From positions 1 to 12,032 of the forward strand of contig JAAMPI010001631.1 in NCBI GenBank assembly GCA_013054445.1: 12,032 bases of DNA. The letters are read 5' to 3'. The notes under the pieces are model-generated. The model had not been told where the DNA came from. It did no database searches and saw nothing but the letters and a program-made list of their open reading frames with translations. The DNA is from Cudoniella acicularis. Lineage: Eukaryota > Ascomycota > Leotiomycetes > Helotiales > Helotiaceae. A program made the position numbers and the translations under genes. Below are positions 1-8,659 of the stretch, in pieces (position 1 is the stretch's first letter; the number at the start of each line of letters is the position of its first letter).

Positions 1-2174
1 ATACTATTATTATTAGCCGTAATAGCTAATTCTCTTTCTTGTTACAGATCTGGTTCAGGGGTCCGGTCAGGACCGATCACGTGACCTTATATCGTGTATA
101 TAACCTCGTTTCAGACCTCGTCTGAGCTCTTTACCTTAGTATTCTAAGTAATAGAACTACTTTACTGTCAGCGCTGTTATATTTCTAAGCCGAGCTTATT
201 AAGAGATCTAGTCGGGGAAGTTACCTATTCATGTCCTAGGCGAACCTCTTCTTCGTCGTCGGTTCTATAGCGGCTTTTATATATAATATACCCGTAGATA
301 TAGTCTTCCTAGGTTCTCGAGATTCCGTAAGACCTTATAGTCTACCCGAGGAATCTAAAAGGAGTATTTAATCAGAACTCTCTTTCCTAGAACTAGTAAT
401 TAAATCGAGGACTTGTTTTCGTAAGTCCTAGGTAGAGTTCTCGTCTCTATACCTTATACGTTAGTCCTTAGTATTAGACTTCCTAGATCTAGTTAGGTCG
501 TAGGATCGGAGCTAGCCTAGGTAGATAGCTAGATAGTAGGAGAGCGACGAAGATAGCGTATTCTTTACTCGGATTATCCTAGTAGACGAATAACTAGAAG
601 GATATCCGTCGTAAATCTCTATAGTTGACCTAGAAAGATTCCTCTATTATAGGTTCGTTTCTTAACCTATAGGTCTTAGTAAAGTAGCCTTTTATATAGA
701 GGACGTCTTCGTTGTCTTCTAGGTACTCGTCGACGAACATCTAGCGGCGGCTATACCCTTCGAGCCTATAAAAGATCTAGTGTTCGTTAACGGTAAGTAA
801 GAGGTCCTATAGCTCGTTACTTATCTACTCTAGTCTACTCGCGGCTCCTAACGAGTCTAACGAGGAGTCCGATAGCTCGCTATCGTTATCCTCTAATCTG
901 TTATGTTAAAGGTTTACTTCCTCGATAAAAGCATCTATAAAGGGCGGTACTTCGCTATTAGCGTCTTCTACTCGGGCGAGGATAGCTTCGATACGTTCTA
1001 AGAATCGTTCTTAAGGAAGATCTATAATCGATCATTCTATAAGCCCTACTTCGCGTCCTTAGCCACGGCCTCTACTACGGCCTCTTCCTCTACCCTTAAA
1101 AGTTCCTCGTCCTCTTCCGGCGGGTTTATCTAGGTAGGCGTTAGCGCGATAGCCTAGTTTTTTATATACGAAATATAAGTTACTGTCTATTAGTCGTTTA
1201 CGTTCGTCTACGAACATCTATAGACGTTCTATAGCGTTTAGTTCTCGTAGATTATAGGCTAAGCTTCTAGGGGCTGTCCGTCCCTATCTAAGACGACCTA
1301 TATTCTTCTCTCTTTCTCTTTCTTAAAGACGGTTATCGATCCTAATAGTAGTTACTATCATGTCTAGTAAATTAGTTAGTATATTACCTTAAGAAATCTC
1401 GTCTTTAACCCTATCCTTTAGTCCTTTATAGAAGTGAGTAGTAATAGCGGTCCCTTCTTAAGTAGTCTTATTAGCGATCCCTTAAAAGGTAGTTATATAT
1501 TAAATTACTAACCCCTTCTATTTAAGTCGTATAATCTCTTACTAAGCTTTATAGACCTTATTAAGGTTCTTAAAGACACGAGTGATCTTAGTCTTAAATC
1601 TCTTAAGTCCCTAGAAGATTATAATAGTAGTTAGTATTATCTGCTTAGCGTACTAGCGATTCTTATAAAAGTTAATTAAGAACGGCTCGATCTATTTTAT
1701 AGCGGCGTCCCTTAAATAGGTTATAAGCTATAAGGATCTCTTAGTATCGTCTTTAAACTTGTCCCTCTTAAAGTCGAGGTAGATCTAGGCCTAGAGTAAG
1801 AACATAATAAGTTTGTCTTAGGCTCTAGAATATCTCTCGGGTACGGGAATCTTTAAGGCCTTATTAGATTCGAGTATGAATTCCTGGTTAATGCCGGCTA
1901 TAGGCTCGACAGCCTTTCCCTTATAGAGTTCTCGCCTGACTTCTCGTTAGACCGTAGAACTGATGTCTTAAAGGAAACGGATGTTTCTCTATGCCTTCGT
2001 TTCTTCCTCTAGGTCATCGTCAGAGGACTCGCCCTTTAGAGGAGGGATAGTGTTGTCTAGAATGATCACGTCGGGTCTAGGGGTCCCTAGGTTCGGCTAG
2101 GCCGTCCCCTCGTTAAACCTAGAGGGTAGGGCTAAGCCTCGAACGGCGCGAGAGTTACTTGAGAGGTTAGACAT
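1..2174 (-). pseudogene. Gag-like polyprotein gene, destroyed by RIP
   Basis: Read leftward from ATG 2174-2172, one frame stays aligned through the window with no obvious indel but many in-frame stops, mostly TAG where CAG (Gln) or TGG (Trp) would be expected. The N-terminus (MSNLSSNSRAV) is polar. A capsid-like part at about 1690-1855 contains KIPVPERY, later YLRDAAIK followed by a stop and IEPFL, resembling Ty3/Gypsy Gag. At 1175-1134 the frame has the spacing of a CX2CX4HX4C zinc knuckle, but all four ligand codons now read Tyr. An Arg/Gly-rich segment follows (about 1115-1060). The frame then continues for several hundred codons with acidic and ordinary protein-like stretches (for example LEDNDSELSDSS) that I cannot assign. 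No protease or RT motif was seen. It cannot encode a functional product. The family call rests on capsid-like pattern, knuckle spacing and RG box; the exact clade is open. Confidence 0.7.
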
Positions 2175-2179
2175 AGTGT

Positions 2180-2455
2180 TGATTACTTTATATGCTTTAA
2201 GGCAAAGAGGTGCTTAAAGTGTAACGTTCTATTATCACGTGAGATCTTGATATCACGTGAACAGGGTTTACTTAGCCTTGGAAGCGTCAAGCAGGTTCTA
2301 GTAGAGCGTTATCCTAATCAAGTGATGATATTAGAATATGAGTTGAGCACACGCCCTAATAAGGGAAAGCTATATAGCTATATAGGTAGTAGTAGTGGTG
2401 GTGATCGCTAGGATCCCACCGATCTATCATATGACAGATCACGTGGGTCGTGACA
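2180..2455 (-). repeat. Putative LTR / leader of the retroelement
   Basis: This interval lies between the Gag ATG (2174) and the start of ankyrin-coding DNA. On the minus strand it begins with TGTCACGACCCACGTG, holds a TATA-rich palindromic stretch about 190 bases before the Gag ATG, and contains two copies of TATCACGTGA (2233-2242 and 2251-2260). Unlike the internal region it keeps normal CpA and TpG. Only one copy is visible, so the inner boundary and the primer-binding site could not be fixed; the LTR may end anywhere between about 2180 and 2290. Confidence 0.5.
2367..2384 (-). promoter_or_regulatory. Possible LTR TATA element
   Basis: The minus strand reads CTATATAGCTATATAG, a repeated TATATA core in the presumed LTR and upstream of the Gag ATG. 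Position and composition suit a retroelement core promoter. A plain AT-rich palindrome is the alternative. Confidence 0.3.
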
Positions 2456-3569
2456 ATCTTCCGGATATAGAATGTCTCACGTCCTTACAAGTGGCTTCAT
2501 ACCATGGACATATCGAAGTCGTTAAGATACTCCTTGATGCAGGTGCAGATATCAATGCGACTTCGGTATCGGGTGATGCACTTTATCATGCAGCCCAAAA
2601 GGGTCGCACCAAAGTTGCCGAATTACTACTTGACAAGGGAGCAGATTTATCGGCCACACGTCTGGAAAGGCAAGGCTTTACTTCTGTCTTTGGTGCAGTT
2701 ATCGCTCCTGGTCACCCGGCAACCCTCGAAATGTTTCTTCTACGTGGTGCAGATTCCAATGCCACATGTTCAGGCGAATCAGTCACCAATCGAACTTTGC
2801 TGCACGAGGCGGCTTTTAACGAGTCTGTTGATTGCGCGGCAGTCCTCCTTCGTCACGGCGCTAATTTAAATGCCAAAGACAGCTGGGGGAAAACGCCTCT
2901 CCACTATGCAGCCCAGGAGGACCGAGAGGAAACCGTACGACTATTCCTCAAGAAAGGTAGCGAAATCAACAATTGTGATGAGGATGGCTTAACTCCTTTG
3001 ATGTTTGCCGCTCTGAAAGGGAGCTTGAAAACGCTCAAGCTGCTTCTTGACCGAGGCGCCGATGTGAAGCCCTAGGACTCCGTGGGATTCGCGGCGATAC
3101 ATTACGTGGTGAAAAATAATTCTATTGAGGACGCGATTGAAGCCACTAAGTACCTCCTTGATGGAGGAGCAGACATTGACACGAGAGACTTCGCCTCTCA
3201 AACGCCGCTAATGAAAGCTGCTGCTCGAAGCGGACATGTACCTATAATGGAGCTATTAATGAACAGGGGGGTTATTTCAACTACTAGGGACAAGTATAAC
3301 TCTACCGCAATGCACTATGCCGCAGCAGAAAACTCCGTTGATGCTGTAGAGTACTTACTTAATCTGGGGGTGGGCAATGACCCAAAAAACATTGATTCAT
3401 TCACACCGCTTATGTTTGCTGCGAGTGATGGACATCTTGCGACAGTAAAATTGTTGTTGGAAAGAGGCGCTGACCCGCAATGGAAAGGGAAAATGAGAAG
3501 ACAGCTAAAAGTCTTGCAAAAGAAGGAAATCATCTACGGGTTATGAAATGTATAGCTAAATACCTTTAA
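2456..3569 (+). pseudogene. Ankyrin-repeat array, 5'-truncated (C-terminal part of a larger protein)
   Basis: About ten tandem ankyrin repeats of roughly 33 residues, each with the G-x-TPLH-x-AA ... LLL-x-x-GAD-x-N pattern: for example SLQVASYHGHIEVVKILLDA, then TPLHYAAQ (about 2896), TPLMFAAL (about 2992), HYAAAENSV (about 3313) and TPLMFAASDGH (about 3406). The reading frame opens at 2395, but its first ~20 codons lie in the retroelement LTR, so the true start and any upstream domain are missing. An in-frame TAG (3073-3075) stops repeat 6; the same frame resumes at once and codes repeats 7-10, so CAG to TAG is likely. After GADPQWKG (about 3488) the frame breaks: moving to the next frame gives a normal array end (KTAKSLAKEG ... 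IAKYL) and a stop at 3567-3569, consistent with loss of one base in the AAAGGGAAAA run. Such arrays commonly form the sensor end of fungal NACHT proteins or stand-alone ankyrin proteins; which one this was cannot be told. An internal start could express a fragment, but the lesions argue for a pseudogene. Confidence 0.85.
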
Positions 3570-3901
3570 AATATGATGATGAATACATTCAGTGTATTGA
3601 GATTTGAGAGTGTTAAAACAGGCTGGAAGTATCGTCGATGTTGGCTCTGACGAAGAAACTATCAGAGTGGCCAATCAGTCAGTCGATAATATCAGTAGTT
3701 ACAAGTCAGTAATTTAAGCTAATCGGTTAACTATTTTCCTTGACTTAAGTCTATTAGTTGACAAATTCTCGATTCATCGTTCGCTGATTAGTTAAGCGAT
3801 TAAAAATCTAGGGTTTAAAGGTCTGTTTTAAGGGTAATTTAAGGGCTTTGGGGTTATTTAGCCTGAATTTAGGGTGGTAGAGGCCTATACACAGAGTCGT
3901 A
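3570..3901. other. Intergenic, AT-rich, no gene seen
   Basis: This stretch follows the ankyrin pseudogene stop. It starts with what may be its 3' untranslated region. It then becomes AT-rich with repeated short motifs of the TTTAAGGG/TTTAGGG type between about 3805 and 3885. No ORF or RNA gene was recognised. Confidence 0.5.
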
Positions 3902-4157
3902 ACGAGCCTGGTCAGATAAGTCTGCATTTTAGGGTATTTTACTAGTAAATCTAAATTTAAAAGTTAGTGAGTAGAAAGTATCTTGACGTTTAATAACTCG
4001 TAATTATAAGATTTTATATCATAATTATTCCTAATTATTTTATAACATTTAAGTGATCACGACAACTTTGATTTTCGGAAGCCTGAAGGTGGGGTCGCGA
4101 AGCCTGAAAATCGCTTAAAAGTGGCCTGAAAACACTGACTTATCTGACCAGGCTCGT
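3902..4157. mobile_element. MITE-like element with perfect 20-bp terminal inverted repeats
   Basis: ACGAGCCTGGTCAGATAAGT at 3902-3921 is exactly reverse-complemented at 4138-4157, and similarity continues imperfectly inward for another ~25 bases. The enclosed 256 bp are AT-rich and non-coding, as expected for a miniature inverted-repeat element derived from a DNA transposon. GCCTGAA recurs at 4081, 4102 and 4124 just inside the right end. TA occurs directly before the left repeat, and TA straddles the right repeat end (4157-4158), so a TA target typical of Tc1/mariner/Fot1 elements is possible, but no clean duplication can be defined. No transposase was seen, so the family is unassigned. Confidence 0.65.
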
Positions 4158-4818
4158 AAGCACCAATTTCAGAGAGATACTAAGGATACTATACTTAAAG
4201 ATCTTCTTATTTTATTAGCCTTTATATATAGAGAGACTGGGGAGGCTGAACAGCAGGAACGTGAAAGAGTACCATGGACCTATAGTATTTGTAAATTATA
4301 AGGCTATAATCCTCGTATATATAATAGGGTTCAAAATATTAGCCTGGAAATTTATGGAACAATAATACTATTATGATAGAGATATGAAGCCTGAGAGCAG
4401 ATCTAGGGATGAAAAGTGTCTGAGAGTGGTAAAATACGTTAGTCAATAATGATTTTACTATTATGCCACAAGCCTCTCCCTGGTTGGTCAAAGGGTTTTC
4501 CTTGGTCAGGCCAGCTGTGTCGGACGTAACCTGAGGCTACAGGCAGAAGAGGTGGCTTTGGATATGTATCTGGATTGGCTCATTTACATGATAATGCAGA
4601 AGCATGGGGCCGCAGGACAGCTGAGCTGTACAGCCTCGAAGCCGCAGCTTTTATTTTCCTAGCCTCGGCGGTCTGCTAAGTTCTTTCAACTTCATCATTT
4701 TGGTTATTTTCCCATCCGCTGCTGGACGTCCTTCATCGCACTGTCGTGGAACAGCGTACGGAGTATTCTTGCTACGTTTTTGCTGCACTGTATAGTCTAC
4801 ATTGAACAAAACCTGCTG
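4158..4818 (+). promoter_or_regulatory. Intergenic region with probable promoter of the NLR gene
   Basis: The first part (4158-4298) is open for 47 codons in one frame (including the segment RETGEAEQQERERVPWTYS) and then ends in TAA; it may be a fragment of an older repeat, but no family was recognised. From about 4450 the composition becomes less AT-rich. A pyrimidine-rich tract (about 4677-4725) lies 95-140 bases before the NLR start codon, an arrangement common in fungal promoters. No clear TATA box or specific regulator site could be assigned. Confidence 0.35.
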
Positions 4819-7800
4819 ATGGATCCAATCACGGCCGTGGGCTTCGCTGCCAGCATTCTCACGTTCATTGACTTCTCATACGAGATTATCTACGGTACTT
4901 ATGAGGTAACCAAGTCTGGAAGAACTACGGAGAACGCTCATTTGAGCGTTGTGACTAAGGATCTGGATGAAACCACCAAGGAGCTCAGCCAGCGCCCACC
5001 TGGCGATTCGAAGCACGAAGAAGCTTTGAATACTCTCGCCACAGAATGTGGAGGTGTCTCGGATGAGCTACGGAAGCTTCTAGACTGTGTCAAGACCAAA
5101 GCTGGGAGTTCGAAATGGAGGAGTATTAAAGTCGCTCTGCATTCCATGTGGGAAGAAAGGAGAGATCACAGAGTTGGACAACAGACTTGGTAAATACAGG
5201 TCGCAAATCTTGTTTCGATTGGTCCTAATTCTTAAGTAAGCATATGACTGAAGTCGGGTTGCGGTTGAGTTTTTAACAAAACATCTAGCGAACGACAGGT
5301 GGCTGTTCAGGTTGAGCTAAACAACTTCCAGTCCCTGTCACAAAAACAAGCCTCATATGCTGTGAAGCAGTTGACGAACCTCCGTGATGACGTTCTGAAG
5401 AGTGTGGAAAGCAAAATTCAAGACAGCAATCAATCAGTGTCGCTTGAGCTCAGCGATCAGTTGCGTCTCATCAAAGACATTCGCAACTCGGTCGATACGC
5501 TACTTGCACTATTGGCCGTTCCATCTCCTGACATGCGGGTACTGAAGCAGCTCTACTTCAACGCAATATATGCTCGAGAGGATGCGATGGAAAAGGCCGC
5601 GAGTGGCACATTTGAATGGATCTTGAAAGAAGACTCGAGCGACAACGAACAAAATTCAAAGTCCGAAGATGATGATGATGACAGTGAAATTGAAGATGAT
5701 GAATTAGCCATGTTGGTTGAGGATACCAAAAAAATACAATCGGAGTCACGAATTGCATTTCTTATATGGCTGCGAGAGGAAAATCGAGTTTTCCACATCT
5801 CCGGGAAGGCTGGATCCGGCAAATCGACGCTGATAAAATTTCTTGTTGATCATCCTCAAACTCGCGTTGAGCTGAAGAAGTGGGCAGAGGGGAAGCAACT
5901 CATCTTCGCCCATTTCTTTTTTTGGCGATCCGGGGTGGATAAACTCCAGAGGTCACTGTCTGGACTGTACCGTTCAATCCTCTTCGAGGTTTTGAAGCAG
6001 TTTCCCGACCTGATTAGAGAAGTCTTTCCCGAAGCTTATGCAGCGTTTTCAAAGAATGGGCCAGGAGGTTCCATTGATGAACTCTTCTTCCGGCCTAGGA
6101 ACTTGGAGAATAGCATGAAGTTGCTGATCTCCAAGTCACCATTTCCAGGATATCGATTTTGCTTCTTCATCGATGGACTTGACGAATACGGTGAAGATGG
6201 CGCAGATGGCTTAGACCACGAAGATCTTGCCAAAGATCTCAAAGAATGGGCTACCAAAGACGATATCAAGATCCTAGTCAGCTCGCGTCCACACCGAGAG
6301 TTTCAAGAAGCATTTTCGGAAGATCGCCGCATTAGGCTTCACAGGCTCACGAAACCTGACATTTTCCGATTCGGGCGAAACATGTTCAGAGAGCATAAAT
6401 GCTTCCTCCGTGTCCGATATTTCTATAAGGAATTGGTTGCCCAGGTGGTCTACTTGTCTGATGGCGTCTTTCTTTGGGCCCGTCTCGCCATAAGGTCTCT
6501 GCTTATGGCTGCTTGGCGTATGGCTCCTGGGCGTAAGGATGCAGAAGATTACCTAGAGAAACAACTGGAGAACTTACCTACGGACAATATCAACGCCCTG
6601 TATGAAAATATACTGGCTTCCATCCTTCCTGGTGATCGACAAAAAGCATTTAAGATGCTGTTACTTGTGGCCGAAATGTCCGAGCTCACAGCGGTTTCGT
6701 TAACATGGATTGACCAACTGGACGATCCCGCATTTCCAACATCGTACGAAATAAAACCATACACTGATGATGAAATCAAAGAACGGCAAGCTACGGCAGA
6801 ATCCGAAGTTGGCGATTTCACAAAGGGTCTGCTTGAAATAACGGAGCCTTCCCATCAGAAGGATAATCTGTTCTTTTGCAAGAGCGTCCAGTTTTTCCAT
6901 CGGACGCTTCGGGACTTTGTGAGACAAAGTAAACAACTACGCGATTTTTCAACTGAATTCCCGGACCTCGTGGGCTTTGAGACAAGAACTCGAGTCTGTT
7001 TAGCTGAACTTTGGTTTGTAAAGTCGGAATATGTCACAAGGATCCCTGTAATTTACAACCTCTTTTACAAGTACCCCTGTAGACCGTCTCGAGATGCACA
7101 ATTAGACTCCTTTGAAAGAGTTCTCTCTTATCATATTCAAGCAGGCTACGGTTGCCTTCGTGGGATCACAGCCTACCCCGACCGGGATGATAGTAGTAGC
7201 AATGAAAAAAATGGGACCTTCGTGTCTTTCATTCACTTTGTCACATGGTGTCTGAATGATGTTGAATATGTCCGTCGGAGAGTGACCAAAAAACTCGATC
7301 TTCTTCAGGCTAAGGATGATCTGTCTCTTATTGTGTCGGCATCTCTAGCTTGGGAAGGAGATAGCGCAATGCTAAAGATGCTTCTGGATCTTGGAGCATC
7401 GCCGAATGAGCAAGTCAAGGTCAAAGACGGGAGTCACGAAAGCATAGCGTCACCTTGGATGGTATTTTGCACCTATTTTGCAACTATAATGATATATAAA
7501 GAAGAGGACAAGTACAAAGCTCGTTTGAAAGATTGTTTGTGTGGTAAACTTGAACACTTTCTTGCTACAGGGGTGGTTGATACAAATTGTGTGATCCTAA
7601 TGGCTCAAGCGCGGAACCCCCGAGCTTATAAAGGACATCCCACTCACAGCATCTCTTTGAAGCAGCTAGTGCAACAGTTGGAACCAGATAACGGAGAATC
7701 TTTGCTCAAGATGATGAATGGTCCTCGGGAAGGGATGCTGGCTACGCTGCGAGACGCATGGAGATATTTGACATCTTCGGAATCGGGCAGTCCTTCTACA

Positions 7801-7968
7801 GAATCTGCATACCTTCCGTTTGACGTCAGTATGCAGCCACCATCACTGTCACCGGAAGATGGCATAGGTGATAAGGGCCATCTCAACCCGTACAAGTTTT
7901 TCGTTCATTCTGTCAAATGGGGGGATACTCAATTAACGGCAGCGAATCTCCAGATAAGGTTTTATTGA
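4819..7968 (+). CDS. NACHT-domain NLR (STAND) protein with HeLo-like N-terminus, frameshifted
   Basis: Predicted about 1,031 residues if the intron (5236-5288) is removed and one surplus base near 5155 is disregarded. The start at 4819 (MDPITAVGFAAS) is chosen because this opening is characteristic of the fungal N-terminal domain of STAND proteins (Helo_like_N type, residues about 1-150), often linked to membrane-acting or cell-death signalling. A TFEWIL motif and an acidic Asp/Glu linker precede the NACHT NTPase. Walker A is GKAGSGKST (5803-5829, residues ~311-319), Walker B is FFIDGLDEYGED (about 6163-6198, DGLDE ~434-438), and the sensor-like KILVSSRP lies near residue 466. A winged-helix-like part ends with VQFFHRTLRDF (~672). 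The C-terminus has only one ankyrin-like unit (SAMLKMLLDLGASPNE, ~820) and no long repeat array. The family acts as nucleotide-controlled switches in fungal allorecognition or immunity; the ligand is unknown. The frame changes at about 5152-5158: reading on in the original frame gives an early stop at 5191-5193, while the next frame gives the conserved ITELDNRLGKYRSQ up to the intron. This is a true mutation or a base-call error. Confidence 0.85.
5236..5288 (+). other. Spliceosomal intron in the NLR gene
   Basis: A 53-nt, phase-2 intron with donor GTAAGC and acceptor CTAG, and a possible branch site in GACTGAA or TTTAAC. Splicing joins LVLIL to ERQVAVQVELNNF through an Asn codon, restoring an uninterrupted protein between the N-terminal and NACHT parts. 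The length is typical for ascomycete introns. Confidence 0.75.
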
Positions 7969-8158
7969 AGAACAAGCCCACTGGTGAGCTCTGAACATTA
8001 CTAAGATGCCAATGGCTGCTCATAACATCCAGATCAATTCCTTCGGCTGCCAAGCTGCAGGTCCGGAATATTCACAGGAGGGGAAGTCTCCCCAAGTTAC
8101 AGGGTCTGATAGGAAACTGGGTTGGCTGGTCCTCTTGAATATGGTGTACACCAAAGAA

Positions 8159-8494
8159 TTATCTGGAACTATTTATTCCATTGAGCTTTTCTAAGAATTT
8201 TAACTCTATCCAGTTGAATAAATAATCGTATTCGAAGCGGTTACGGTAGAGCTCATCGCGGAACAAGCGGGGTAGATATAGGTATTTAGGTGCCTCCTTG
8301 TCAGCGCAAACTTCTGTACCTTCCCAAACATGCCATTTTTCATACATAACAAGCAGATTTAGTCTCGGCTTCGTGTAAATATACGAGAGAAGAATTAGTA
8401 TAAAATATTCCGAAACCGCTCTCTCATAACTTGTTAGTTTGGCGGGTAGCTTCGAATCTTCGTGCAAACCGGGTCTAAAACAATTCAAACACAT
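8159..8494 (-). CDS. Hypothetical protein or gene fragment
   Basis: A 111-codon ORF with ATG at 8494. The composition is protein-like, with many aromatic and charged residues (for example SEYFILILLSYIYT and NRFEYDYLFNW), one hydrophobic stretch and no repeats. I recognise no family. It lies directly downstream, on the same strand, of the truncated glycosyltransferase pseudogene but does not resemble the missing C-terminus of that family as I know it. It may be a short lineage-specific gene, an exon of a degraded gene, or chance. The plus-strand ORF at 8006-8194 overlaps its end and looks no better. Confidence 0.25.
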   Translation of the reverse strand: MCLNCFRPGLHEDSKLPAKLTSYERAVSEYFILILLSYIYTKPRLNLLVMYEKWHVWEGTEVCADKEAPKYLYLPRLFRDELYRNRFEYDYLFNWIELKFLEKLNGINSSR

Positions 8495-8659
8495 TAAATA
8501 ATCACCAATTCTATAACAAATATTGATTCAAACTATCTCAATGATCTAAGAAAGCAAATTTGAAAACTCCATGCCGCAAATATGACGTCGAACTTTTGAA
8601 GTGTTGGATTGGACCTTGGAGATTTGCTTCGCTTCAGCGGAGCTACAGGGACCTGCCCA

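Larger units (their letters stand above)
1..2455 (-). mobile_element. RIP-mutated LTR-type retroelement, left end open
   Basis: A minus-strand retroelement remnant. Between about 100 and 2000 CpA and TpG are nearly absent while TpA and CpG are common; 241-372 and 421-600 contain neither CpA nor TpG. That is the footprint of RIP, which converts C to T in CpA on both strands. A Gag-like reading frame runs leftward from an ATG at 2174. The right border is placed at 2455 because the minus strand there starts TGTCACGACCCACGTG, a form typical of fungal LTR ends (recalled, not searched), and because ankyrin-coding sequence starts immediately outside it. Four CACGTG palindromes lie near the ends (about 78, 2236, 2254, 2440). 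No reverse transcriptase, RNase H or integrase was recognised. The left limit is unknown: CpA and TpG return in the first 100 bases, so the end may be near position 1, or pol may lie outside the window. Confidence 0.75.

Noticed and set aside
2989..3533. Minus-strand ORFs antisense to the ankyrin array (2989-3201, 3315-3533)
   Set aside because: They are shadows of the repeat-coding strand and lack any family features.
3805..3945. TTTAGGG/TTAGGG words suggesting interstitial telomere repeats
   Set aside because: They are scattered and degenerate, not a tandem array.
5668..5682. GAT repeat as a microsatellite of interest
   Set aside because: It encodes the short Asp run in the acidic linker that is normal in this NLR family.
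5553..7895. Several minus-strand ORFs of 60-90 codons within the NLR gene
   Set aside because: Antisense shadows; the plus frame has clear NACHT motifs throughout.
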